From positions 21,477,001-21,541,000 of the forward strand of contig NC_037092.1 in assembly GCF_002994745.2 (NCBI RefSeq): a DNA stretch of 64,000 nucleotides, in the 5' to 3' direction. A program made the position numbers and the translations under genes. The notes beneath the pieces are model-generated. The model did no database searches. It worked only from the letters and a program-made list of their open reading frames with translations, and was not told where the DNA came from. Shown here in pieces: positions 1-10,965 of the stretch (the stretch's first letter is position 1; each line of letters starts with the position of its first letter). This DNA comes from Rosa chinensis. Lineage: Eukaryota > Streptophyta > Magnoliopsida > Rosales > Rosaceae.

Positions 1-333
1 AAGAACCACTTCCTAGTAGAATTTTCCAAAATCTAGCAAACAGATGTGAATTTACCCAAAAAACTTTTCTGGTATAATTTTGTTCAACTCTTACATGCTT
101 ATGCATTTTAAGATTGCTGGAATATGATTGGCACTGGCAAATTGTTGAAATTAATGTGGTGGAGTTTGGAGTGTTACAATACAGTTCTGTATGAGTGCTT
201 GCCTCTCTTGGAAGAAAATAGAGAGGCTATCCCTGCAAGCTCTAAAACTATCAAAGGAACTTAAGAACCCAAAGTGTATACCTTGGTAATCATGTTGAGA
301 TTCTAATGTATGTTTGGTTTCTGCTTGTAATTA
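1..333 (+). repeat. Dispersed repeat, copy 1 (inverted partner at 8621-8955)
   Basis: This stretch is closely similar, by eye over its whole length, to the reverse complement of 8621-8955, which lies inside an intron of the UBP25-like gene. Shared landmarks include TTCCTAGTAGAATTTTCC, GTTCAACTCTTACATGCTT and GAGTGTTACAATACAGTT. No coding potential is visible in either copy. It may be a non-autonomous transposon or a duplicated intron piece. The left boundary is outside the window. Confidence 0.8.
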
Positions 334-602
334 GAGTTATAGAAAATTACATAGTACCACATGACCAAAGATGTAAACACAGAAAACTCACTTTCAAAAA
401 GATTTATACAAATAAGGACATGAGCTCAGACCCAAAAGCCAAATGATGCAAGTCTGACTCCTAATTTTAATGTAAAATGACCAGAATACTTGAGTTTCAT
501 TATAATTTACGGGCATTGCCACTGACCCAATATCCAGAAAACTCAAACCGAGCGAAGAGCGAACACGAAAACAAAAAACCCAAAACCCCAATTTGCACAG
601 AA

Positions 603-603
<1 letters not shown>

Positions 604-692
<89 letters not shown>
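604..692. repeat. (CT)n microsatellite
   Basis: About 44 uninterrupted CT units. Apparent open frames across it (poly Ser-Leu on +, poly Arg-Glu on -) are artefacts of the repeat. Confidence 0.97.
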
Positions 693-694
<2 letters not shown>

Positions 695-711
695 GCCCTT
701 AACCAAAAAAA

Positions 712-1893
712 GGGTCATTGACCAAAAGCACCAAAATGAGCCAAAATTATCCCACTTATCCAGGCAATAAACCCACTAGCCCCATTTAAAGGGAAATGAT
801 TATTCTGCCCTCAGCTTAATTAATGAATTACACATTTCCACTCACTAATCTCTCTCTCTCCTCTTTCTCTCTCTCCCCCGATTGACCTCCTGCTCCGACA
901 ACATTCCAGGTCCTCCGACGCTCCACCCAGGCCCTGCCGCGTTCGCCTAGCCCCTCCGGCGCTAGACCCAGCCATTCCGGTGTTTGGAGTTGAACCCAGG
1001 CGCGATGGACTTAGACCCCCCAGCGTTCGACGTAGGCCCTCCGGTGTTTGACGTAGACCCTCTAGCGTCCGGCGCTCGATCCAGCCCCTCCGATGCTGGA
1101 CCAAGGTTCTCTAGCGCTAGTGGCGGAGGAGAACGATCATTAGGTGCCCAGATCTTTTCTCTGGGTGCCCAAATTAATTTCATTTTTTTTTTTTAAGTAA
1201 TGGGACATAAGGAAAGAAAAATGAAAAAGTTTTGAATTGTTATTGGGGGGCAATAGACTTTTTGAATTGATGTAATCTCCTTGTTTTTTTTTAATCAAAG
1301 TTTTATTTGTCTAATTTTAGGAAGATTAATTCTCATTCCGCCGACCGAAAGTTCTATTGAGAGGCAATAAGGGTCTATTGGGGGGCAATAGAGGTTTATT
1401 GCCCCTCTATTGGGGGGCAATAGACATCTATTAGGGGGTAATAGACATCTATTGGGGGACAATAGAAGTCTATTGGGGGCAATAAACTTTTCTGGCGACC
1501 TCTTTAAGGACCTTCAGTGAGGTTTGCAGAAAAATCTGATGGGCGGCGGCTGGTGACTATATTCCAGCGAAAGTTGGCCAAATTCTGGCGACCGATAACT
1601 AGATTTCGGCAAAAGTTTGCCGGATTCCCGCAACCGGTGACCAGATTCCGGCGACCGATGATCGAGCTCCGGTCGAAGTCTCTTATGGTTTCTCTCTCTT
1701 CCATTTTCTCTCTCTCTCTAATTAACAAAGAGGTGAAGGTAAAATAGTCTAAACAAAAAAAACAAAAACAAAAACTTAATAGGGTATTAGGGAAGACTTC
1801 CTTAGAATGTTTTGGGTAAGGGAGAATTAAAAAAACTTAATAGGGTAAGTGAGAAAAAAAAATCCCTAGAAATGAGGTAAATGAACAAAAACC
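712..1893 (+). mobile_element. Non-autonomous MULE-like element, copy 1 of the CAATAGAC family
   Basis: The left end (GGGTCATTGACC, then AGCACCAAAATG) matches the inverted right end of the element at 55025-56882. The right end (GGTAAATGAACAAAAACC) matches the inverted left end of that element. The interior holds a GC-rich block at about 900-1150, then several GGGGGGCAATAGACATCTATT-type units at 1360-1490, then a CCGG-rich block and a TCTCTCTCTAATTAAC block, in the same order as in the other copies. No convincing target-site duplication is left, so the boundaries are approximate. No transposase is present. Confidence 0.65.
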
Positions 1894-2103
1894 ATAAAAT
1901 AAATGTAGGACACAAATATAGGACTGAGGATTGGAGATAGATGATCTCAAATTCTAAATAAATAGTATTGAAACTTTAGTCTCAAACTAAGATGTAGGAA
2001 CTCGTTTTGGATATAAGGGTTCGGTGTGGGCTTTCATGAGAGATATACAATGTGTCTTTTTATTTTTTATTTATTTATTTTTCATATCATATTTTTTCAT
2101 ATC

Positions 2104-2135
<32 letters not shown>

Positions 2136-2308
2136 ATGTTTTTTGATAAATCAATAAAGAGCTAATAATAACATATCGAGGGTGGTATTCTTTTATACTT
2201 GCTTTGATCAAGCAAGATTTTAAATCCTATCATATCTTTTTTTTTTTTCATATCACTCAAGAAACCTCCTTATCACTTGCCTACGGGTGGGGGATACCCT
2301 GGTTTAAC

Positions 2309-2355
<47 letters not shown>

Positions 2356-3049
2356 GCTTAGGTAAGGATATCCTTACCTAAGCTTATGGAACGGATTTCT
2401 AGTTTTTAATAACTTTTCGATCACATATTCATATATTAGCCGTTCAGTTTTTAGGTCATAATATATTGATCATCTCTGCAAAATTTTAGCCAAATTGATG
2501 ATCATTAAGGTATTCAAAACTGTAATTTACAACAATATATATAAACATGTCCAAGAAAAACGATTTAAACAGAAGAGTGACCACCCATGACCGGAGTTTT
2601 ATATTTTCTAGTTTACAGTTTACACCTACCCCCTTGTGATTTGTGAATGTAATTGGTGAGATTTCATTTTCTTAATTGGGTCTTGATAGGATCATTTACT
2701 CTTCATTCCTGGCTTTCACTGTGTTAGTCCATTATCTTATCTTAGCTTTAGCTCATGGGCTTGACACGTTTTTGTTTTAGCATGAATAGTTGACAGCTAG
2801 TTCAGCTTATAACATTTTTGTGAAGTCTATATTTGTTACTGTGGGAACTCTGTTCTGGGCATGATTGAAAATGCAGTTTCTTTAACTTTTCCTCTGTTTT
2901 TCCTTGCTTTTGGTAAGCTGACTCTACCAGGTCTCAGGTCAACCTGAACCAAACACGGCATATCATCCCAAACATACGTTTCTCCTGTAATTTTTCCTTC
3001 TTCGATCGTTCATAGCTTTGGTTCCTTGATCTTGAGTTTTTCTTAAAGC
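1894..3049. other. AT-rich spacer with (TA)n tracts; kinase upstream region
   Basis: No gene is visible. There are (TA)n microsatellites at about 2114-2134 and 2311-2352. The last 400 bp carry T/C-rich sequence typical of a plant leader just before the kinase ATG. Confidence 0.6.
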
Positions 3050-3916
3050 ATGTCATCGTCTCAGTTCTCCATGCCCAAGCTTCTCAAGGCCACCCAAAAC
3101 TTCTCGCCAGACATGATCATCGGCCATGGGGACTCCTTCCTGCTTTACAAGGCTCATCTCTCCAACGGTCTCACCGTCGCCGTCAAGAAGCTTGATCCCA
3201 GAGAGTTCCCAGGGTTTAGGGAATTCCGAGCTGAAGCCCAAACACTTGGAAAGCTTCTACACCCAAATATCATCAAGCTCTTGGGATACAGCTCTGATGG
3301 ACATTTCGTGTACGAGTACATTGAGAGAGGTGATCTTCAGTGCTTGCTACATGACTCCGATAACCCTTTACCATGGTCAACCAGGTTAGGGATTGTTAGA
3401 GGTGTGGCTAGTGGGCTCGCATATTTGCATGGCTTGAAAAGCCCTATTGTTCATAGGGACATCAGAGCCAAAAATGTGTTACTTGACTTGGAGTTTCAGC
3501 CACATATTACTAGCTTTGGGCTCGCTAGACAGATCGAATCATCGTATGTCTCGACTATTGATGATGGCGTCATGGGGTACATGCCACCGGAGTACCTAGC
3601 GGGGAGCAATGTGGCTACCTTGAGAGGAGATGTGTATAGTTTTGGGATTCTGATGCTGGAAATCGCAACTGCGAAATGGCCCAACCTGCCGATCATGTTT
3701 GATCACAAGAAAATGAGGATTGTGGAATGGGCCAGGAAAATGGTCATGGGTGATCGGCAAATAGAAATGATGGATTCTTGTATTCCGATACAGGATTTGG
3801 ATGAAGACATAGTTAAGAAGTATTTTTCCATTGCTTGTTCGTGTTCTCATGAGATTGCAAGAGAGAGGCCTCCTATGATCGAGGTCGTCAAGCTTTTAAA
3901 TGAGCTTTCAATGTGA
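3050..3916 (+). CDS. Receptor-like cytoplasmic protein kinase homologue, probable pseudokinase
   Basis: Single exon, 288 residues, with no signal peptide or membrane segment, so it looks like the isolated kinase domain of a plant RLK/Pelle protein. Seen: an ATQNFS-type start; a glycine loop reading GHGDSF (third Gly lost); VAVKK with Lys46; a plausible helix-C Glu62; HRD at 135-137 followed by IRAKNVLLD; PPEY near 180; DVYSFG near 194; and a C-lobe Arg (RERPPM). The DFG motif is SFG (155-157), so the magnesium-binding aspartate is missing. Family knowledge: RLKs with this change are usually inactive or weakly active scaffolds. The frame is fully open and ends normally, so it is a gene rather than a relic. 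Closest subgroup by eye is the LRR-RLK type. Substrate and pathway cannot be told. Confidence 0.88.
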   Translation: MSSSQFSMPKLLKATQNFSPDMIIGHGDSFLLYKAHLSNGLTVAVKKLDPREFPGFREFRAEAQTLGKLLHPNIIKLLGYSSDGHFVYEYIERGDLQCLLHDSDNPLPWSTRLGIVRGVASGLAYLHGLKSPIVHRDIRAKNVLLDLEFQPHITSFGLARQIESSYVSTIDDGVMGYMPPEYLAGSNVATLRGDVYSFGILMLEIATAKWPNLPIMFDHKKMRIVEWARKMVMGDRQIEMMDSCIPIQDLDEDIVKKYFSIACSCSHEIARERPPMIEVVKLLNELSM

Positions 3917-4004
3917 AATTTGGGAGTTTATTATTTATAGTTGGATTCAGTTTGTTCATGTATGAATCATATCATGAAATCAATAAATTTTCTTTCTAAG
4001 CTCC

Positions 4005-4769
4005 AAAAGAAAGTCATATATGCAACTTCGTATTGATCAGGCAGACTTGGACACACTCTCCCTTTGCAAGCACCTCTTACCCCAAGCCGGCCATAAGCTT
4101 GGACACTCTTCCACCATGCATGTGTTTGATGTTTCCATAAGTCTCCATAAGAAAACCAACTTTGTATGCCAAACTCTCACCCCTAAAGTAGGTCTTGCTG
4201 TTCTCTAGCTCATTTTCCAACAGCAATTGATGCACTCTATAAGCTCCCTTGCTGCTTCTTTTTTTTTTTTTCAATCCTTTGCTGCTTTTTGGACTACAAT
4301 TTACTATAGAACAGATCTTCAACAAAAACACTCTATATATGAGTTAAAGGAAATCATTAACTTCTCGATTCTGTAGAATAGATCTTCAAAAAACAAGCAC
4401 CCTAGAGGAATAGAGCAGGTTCCACATGTTAGAAGCTGAAGAACTAAAGAAAGAATGAATTAGTGACTGGAAAGAGAAACCTTCTTGTCCACAGAGCCCA
4501 GAATCTAGCCTTGGCTCAGGTATGAAGTTCAGAGGGAAGAAGACGAGCTTTGTCTTCCCAAACGTCATCAATGTATTAAACAATGACAAGCGATTAGCAT
4601 ACTGATCTTCTCTTGTGACCAAGACTGTGATTTTCTTGTGAACGGGTTCATCATGAGAAGCCGAGGTTGTTGCTCAAATCTTCTTCTCTCAGACTCATAC
4701 TCAATGGCGATGCCCTTCTTGGCTAAAGCAATCCTCACTCAAATCCAATAAAACCACTTCATCTGCCAT
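4005..4769 (-). pseudogene. Tau-class glutathione S-transferase pseudogene
   Basis: Reading down from the ATG at 4769 gives MADEVVLLD, the classic GSTU start. Then comes a deletion of the catalytic-serine segment, and in another frame IALAKKGIAIEYESE. A further frame gives AKARFWALWTRRFLFP, matching the end of GSTU exon 1. After a spacer, 4230-4010 gives the exon 2 remnant: YFRGESLAYKVGF, METYGN, then KRCLQRESVSKS. At least three frame changes plus the deletion mean no GST can be made. Tau GSTs conjugate glutathione to xenobiotics in the cytosol; this copy has lost the glutathione-binding region. Confidence 0.85.
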
Positions 4770-5637
4770 GGTTTCTTGCTAGAGAATCTGAGATTAGTTC
4801 TCGGGCTTTTGGTAGGTCTTGTTTCTTTGCTTGGTGTGCAACAAAGGCAAACGGTAGAGTTTATAGAGATCGGTGACAATATTGTAAAACTGGCTTGGAC
4901 TGGATTGTGTAGACTACTGGGACTCTCTCACTTGTCTCAGTCCCATAGCTAAAGTTAACCATTTTTCTGACCAAGAGTATAAAGCAGTTAAACCTCTTTG
5001 ACACAGTTGAAAAGTGAAATACCATCATGGTCCAGTAAAATTAACTGCATGCACCAACAAATAACTCATTCAAAACAAAATGCTATCACGGTTTCCACTA
5101 TATTTCAGTAGGTGAGCTGGAGATAATTAAACAAAAAGTAATACAACTCGATTCGATTCCTAACCTTCTTAACTATCCGACCACATTTTGATGGAACAGT
5201 AGTAATCCATAAAAACGAGTACTAAACCAAAAGAATATCATACATAAATGAATATATCTCTAAATCTCTTCACTTGTTCTCTGCCCAAAACCAATAACAC
5301 AGCCTCGAAAGAGCAAAAATTTCGGCAATTTTGAATTAGCACTTTCATCTCAACTCGACGGCATGCACCTACAAGTATATTGCCATTGGCAAAACGTAAC
5401 TGCTGAGACACTTGCTTAAGAAGGGTGTATAGCATAATACTCTGCTTCCTCAGGAGATACAAGAGTTTCTATACAAATTATACACCAAGTCCCACCAGGT
5501 TTGTCACCACACTGCAAAAATATAAAAACAGATTGTCATGACACCAGCCAAATTCTTATATGCACATTTCAAATCAGTATAAAGAAGGTTTCTTTGACGT
5601 ACCAGGTTCGGAGTTAATCAAGACCACAATAATGTCA
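4770..5637. other. Spacer and 3' flank of the UBP25-like gene
   Basis: No independent gene is recognised. The part near 5240-5520 (read on -) directly follows the protease stop codon and is likely its 3' untranslated sequence, possibly with an intron. An open frame of 74 codons at 5238-5462 has no family resemblance. Confidence 0.45.
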
Positions 5638-8600
5638 TTATTCTTGGCTAAATGATTTAATACGTTTGATGAAGCCCCCCTTCAAAGACTCGGGTATCTT
5701 TGAAATAAAAGTTGATTTGGAATCCCTGATCAACAGTTTCCTGCATTGCATAAGTAGAGTTGACAGTGAATCTCTAATAATACCAATACAAAAGCTATCA
5801 CACTAACTGAATACCAAGGCTTAGATATAACCAATAGTTAAATTTAAAAGGTATTCACAAAAAAATAAAAAATAAAACTTAAAAGTTGATAACAGCAATT
5901 AAATGAGTGATTAAAAATTGGTAAAATCAACAAAACAAAAAAAATATAAAAAAAATCTGTAAAGCATAGCTTCAAAAAGCACGAAATGGTCAGGTTTAGT
6001 CTTTTACAATCTAGTTGCTAGGATTAGCATTTTGGAGTCCATATCTTTATATCCATGTGAACTGCTAACCGTGGTCACCAGAAAGATATGTCAAAACAAA
6101 TTCTACTATACCACTCAATTTCAACTCCAGGCAAAACAAGCATAGGATAAGCGCATCAAGTAAAAAGCATGATCTAAACTGCACAAGAGAAACTTTCACA
6201 GTATTAAGAGAAGTAAAAACTTGGCCACTGAAAGAAATTCAGTTGCAGTTGGTGAATAATAGGAAATGGGCACATATGCAACTCAAAAATCAGGAAAGAA
6301 ATTACACGATAAAGTTAAGGGAGTCAAGAACATTTCATGAGATAAGTACAAAGTTGAAGAATCTTACTTTGCTTCATCACCATTCTGAGTGATTCCAACT
6401 TGATCTACACATAACCTCTTCCGGGAACGCATAAAACTGAAAACCTCATCTGCCCAACCGCATGAGCGCAAAACTGAGAGAGCTTCTTTCTTGAGACTAA
6501 GCAACATAAAAAGTGTGTCAATAGGCAATAGAAAAAAAAATTATTTAGGCAATAGTTGTTTTTTATTTTGTTGGGGGCAAGTGCTAAAAAATAATTAGCT
6601 ACAAGTTTATGCTGTGACTAGAGTGAATTGTAGAAATATAGTTTGAGGCAACAAACTCAAGTTACATGCATCAAAACAGATGCAAACACAAAACACAGAG
6701 ATAATAATAAATTACACACATCAAGAAAACCTATGACCCTAAACACCAGATAGGATCTACAGTATGATACAACGGGTCGAAAATAGATATGAAATCAATA
6801 AAGTCACATCTAAAGCCAAATAACGAAATTAGAAGTATGCATAAAACCAAAGAAGTGTAGTCAGTCACATCTTAAGGCATAACAGACATCGCAACGTCTA
6901 ATCATATGCCCCGGATTAAGTCACTAGACTGTATAAAGCTAGGAATTAACATGAATGACTAAATCTGGCCACAAATATAATGAGCACATCTCTAAAATGT
7001 GGGACTTTTGAAGATATAAACATGAAATTTGTAGTCAGAAAATGTAAAGCCACATATCACAGGCAGATCCTAATCCAGATAAGTCTACACAGTAAAGAGA
7101 TACATTTCATTTCAATGAAGGTAAAAGAGTATCACATACCCTGCCTTCAATTCTTCAACTTTTTCCAGAGATTGAGCATCATGTTCAAACAAAATGCATG
7201 AATCCCGAGATTTCCTTTTGGGCCCAAGGACCATGGAGTGACCTTTGGGACCACTGCTATCCAATTCAGAGTGATCAGGGAGTTCGGTTTTCACTGAAGC
7301 AGTTACTTCAGAGAGTTCGGATTTCACTGAACCCACACTACCATTTTCTATTGGTGAAGAAAATGGTTGGGTGTTGTTAGCTTCAACAGTATCAGATGTT
7401 ATATTCCCGTTCAAACCATCCCCATTTATCAAAGTCATCTTGGCTTTCTCACTTTTGTCCAAACTAACCGAGTCCTTCACCTCCCCATTTGATCCCACAG
7501 ATTGGTTCTTGTAAGCAATGTTTCCATTATCAGTTGCAGGAGTTCTTTTGGTGCTCAAGTTTCCATTGATGTTAAACTTCATCCGTGGGCCTGAAGGCAC
7601 TTTATCAACCTGAGATTTAGTAGAAATATCCTTCCAAGAAGACTGTTCATAAATTTTTATTTGTGGTCCTTTTGGTGGAAGAGCAGGCTTCGGTTTTTTG
7701 GAAGCTTCATGACCATTACAATTTTGAGACCTTAACCCATTTGAAGCAGCATTAACCGACCTTTGGTTGGTACGGGAGAAGAAAAGGATGTAAACCTTTT
7801 CAGATAAGACCTCTTGCAAAGTTGAAAGAGAGACAAACTGATCGTTGCAGCAATACCAACGACCCATCGCATCCTGTAGACATATTACGAAAAAGTCAGA
7901 TAGATGATGGAATGTTTGATTCAAACTTATTGATAGCACAGAATGTGATGCGTATGCACAGACCTTAATATATGCATAATAATGACCAGACTCGGGTGAA
8001 AAACCAGAATGCACAATAGTACCACAAAGCTTATATTCTGGACGTGGATCCTGCATTTGTAGTAAAAGCATTAGGCACCATAATTAGTACATGGAAAAGA
8101 AAAGAAAAGAAAAGGTCTGCAACTTGGCCACATATAAGGATCAATAGAAAGAAACAGCACTCTCATGATACGGTGCAAATAAAATATCTGTCTTAGCAGA
8201 AGTGACGTTCATAAAGATTTAAAGAATAGCACGTGGAGTGGAGAAAAATAACATCCTTGTTAATGTCAATAACTGGCGTCCCTTATTAAAAAACAGAGGA
8301 GATGTGTAACAAATGAAGCCAGCATTTCCAAAGGATGTAACCAATAATCCAACACTACCCACTATGTTGACGATTACTTCACCTTTGTAGCTCTACATAA
8401 ATCAACCATGATTTGGTCCTTTGTCCACCAAATCAACTTGGCCATCGACACATGAGAACCAGATTGAAAAATCAAAACTGGTTACAGTTCATTCTTAATG
8501 TGCTCACTTAAACAATTCTATAGGAAACCACTGTCATCCTACCATGGTTTTTTTAATTTTTTCAAATTCTAACCCAGTTAAAAGTCGGATTATAATGAAT

Positions 8601-10469
8601 TTCCAGTAGGATTAACTCTTATTACAAGCAGAAATCAAGCATATATTAGACTCTCAACAAGATTACCAAGGCATATACTTTGGGTTCTTATGTTCCTTTG
8701 AGAATTTTAGTAATTGCAGGGTTAGCCTCTCTATTTCCTTCCAAGAGAGGCAAGCAATCATACAAAACTGTATTGTAACACTCCAAACTGCACCATATAG
8801 ATTTCAACAATTTTCCAGTGCCAACCATATTCCAGCAATCTTAAAAAGCACAAGCATGTAAGAGTTGAACAAAATTATACCGGAAAAGTTTTCTTGGTAA
8901 ATGCATATCTGTTTGCTAGGTTTTGGAAAATTCTACTAGGAAATGGTGCTTCTTGATAGCTTTGTGGTGAAGGGTTCAGCATCACCCAGAAGCTGTAAAT
9001 CACACATCATTTACTGTATTATCTATCCTTGGAAAATGAAAAATTGACAATAAGCATAATTTTTTTTTCCAAGGTAATTATTGTGATAGTCAATAGGTTC
9101 ACCTACTATCTAAATAAGCACAAGATAGACCAGCCAATGCAATGACATCATTGCTCTTTTTTTCTTCATGATCTGTTATGACTTCATTAACTAACAACTT
9201 AAACATACCTTGAGACCAAAGAAAAAACAACTTAAACATACCTGACTTGTTTTGCACATGAAGCTCGACAGCACCAAAAACTCTTCAAATGCAATGGATT
9301 TATCAATCTTCCCACCCAATAGACCCTCAAATCTCTACCAACAGAAAACAAAACACCAGAGTTACTCTAAATACACAAAGAAAATAACAGCAACCGACGG
9401 AGTAACTTTATCACCTATAGAATTAAGTTGGATTACAACAATACAATAGGGACAAATCTTTTGGGAACACAATGCACTCACCTTAAGTTGGATTACAAGA
9501 ACATTAGGTGCTTGAAGTATAGACATTTGCTTCCTAGCCGCCACCAATTTGTTACATCTAAAAAAGCATAAATAACTCCATCAAAAGCCAGTTCCGAAGA
9601 GAAGTACAAAACAACGAGGAAAGTAATCAGAGAGAGAGAGAGAGAGATGATATACCTTTCGCACTTGTACTTGTTTTGGCCATCCAAAAGCTCAGACTGG
9701 AAGAACCTTTGCAAGGCGTCTTTAAGCGAATTACTATGCAAAACATCAAGACTAATATCCATTATCTCATCAACCTTATTGGACTCTGTGCCACAGGATA
9801 GACACTTCACCTGGCTCTGCATAGCTCCCCCGAATATCTCCATCACCACCGTGGACGACGCCGGAGCCGTCCCATTGGCTTTGCCGTTGGCCTGACCATT
9901 CCCGTTGGCGTGGCCGTTGCCGTTGGACAAACCATTGCCGGTGATGTTGCGCCGAAGCTTCTTCAGGCGAAGGCAAGTGTTGTGGCAAGCATCAATAACG
10001 TAACGCAGGAACTCATGAGCGTCTTCCTGACGACCGTGGCGAAAGTGTTCGGCGAAAATATTCAGACAGCTCCGAATCTTGGCCGGCGCATCTAGACTGA
10101 GATCCACACTGAGGGAGCGGACTATTCGCCTCTCCAGCATGCAGAACGGACACTCGCGCTTGCGTTCCTTGTCGGAAGAGTCACCTGAGACCAAATTCCA
10201 AAATCAATTTCAAATTTCCGAAACGAAATTGGGAGGTAGGTAGGTAGGGTTAGGTGGGGGGGGGGGGGGGGGGGGGACTTACAGAGGGAGGAGTGCTGGT
10301 TTCGGAGGCAGAAATTGGCGAGAGGAGGGGTGTAGGTGAGGCACTGAAGGACGCTGTTGAGGTAGCAAGAGTTGCCGAGGTTCTTCAACCCTAGAGGCGG
10401 GCCTGTCTTCCGCTTCTGATTCAGTAGACTCGGCTGCCAACTCATCTGCAATTGAAATTGCAGGCCCAT
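5638..10469 (-). CDS. UBP25: Ubiquitin carboxyl-terminal hydrolase, UBP25-type (USP family)
   Basis: Eight exons: 10469-10283, 10184-9656, 9557-9482, 9334-9242, 8050-7964, 7873-7140, 6496-6368, 5740-5638. They total 1,938 nt (645 residues), all with GT-AG borders. The start is [16 protein letters not shown]; upstream in-frame sequence is low-complexity leader. The catalytic Cys box is [13 protein letters not shown] (Cys35), the His box is [12 protein letters not shown] (His318), followed by RWYCCND. Two CxxC pairs (KCLSC and CERC) fit the zinc-binding fingers of USPs. A long Ser/Asn/Lys-rich tail follows, then a conserved C-terminal block ([31 protein letters not shown]). USPs remove ubiquitin from proteins; the substrate of this one is not evident. 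Introns 1 and 5 carry a long G-run and a dispersed repeat. Confidence 0.93.
8621..8955 (-). repeat. Dispersed repeat, copy 2, inside UBP25 intron
   Basis: Inverted partner of 1-333, inside the intron between the exons ending at 9242 and starting at 8050. The two copies differ by scattered substitutions and small indels. No target-site duplication was recognised. Confidence 0.8.
10256..10276. repeat. Homopolymer G run beside a splice donor
   Basis: About 20 consecutive G, preceded by GTAGGTAGGTAGGGTTAGG, immediately next to the intron 1 donor of the UBP25-like gene (C-run in the transcript). It can form a G-quadruplex on the plus strand. The length may be an assembly estimate. Confidence 0.85.
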
Positions 10470-10859
10470 CAACGTCGGCGGCCACCCGCATCGCACGCCC
10501 ACAACGACGACGTTTCGATGCCTCCGCACCACCACCGCCTCCACCACAATAGCATGTCCCTCTCTCTCTCTCTCTCTTTGGAATAAAAAAACACAGAGCA
10601 AAAACGAAGAAGCAAGAAATTTAATTTTTTTAATTTTTTTTTGAATTAAAAGTAAGCAGTAACTGAAGGGGAAGGCGGGTAGACGCAGAGAGAGAGAGAG
10701 AGAGAGAGAGGGGTGAGGAAGAGGAAAAGCTGTGGCGCCCTTACCAAACCCAAAATCCCTCCTGGTCTGATTTTCGAGGGTTCATGTCGTCCCCTCTTCT
10801 CCTTCTTTTTCCCTACTGTTTCCTTTTTGTATCTCGTAGACTTGGTACATAGTCAAGCG

Positions 10860-10965
10860 GTTTATGGGCCTCGTTCGTCTAGTTGGGCTTCGGCGGTTAA
10901 GGCCCACATGTAATCTCTGTGAAGAGAAAGTCTTGTGTAGGGCATGCGTAAAGGACACGTGGTGG
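10860..10965. promoter_or_regulatory. Site II (TGGGCY) cluster and G-box upstream of UBP25
   Basis: Three TGGGCC/TGGGCT-type motifs lie within about 55 bp (ATGGGCC, TTGGGCT, GGCCCAC). CACGTG is at 10956-10961. Site II elements are common in promoters of constitutively expressed plant genes. The block lies about 400-500 bp upstream of the start codon at 10469. A (GA)n tract at about 10687-10712 lies between, in the likely leader. Confidence 0.5.

Noticed and set aside
477..770. Open frames with Ser-Leu or Arg-Glu repeats across the (CT)n tract
   Set aside because: Produced by the microsatellite alone; no conserved flanking protein sequence.
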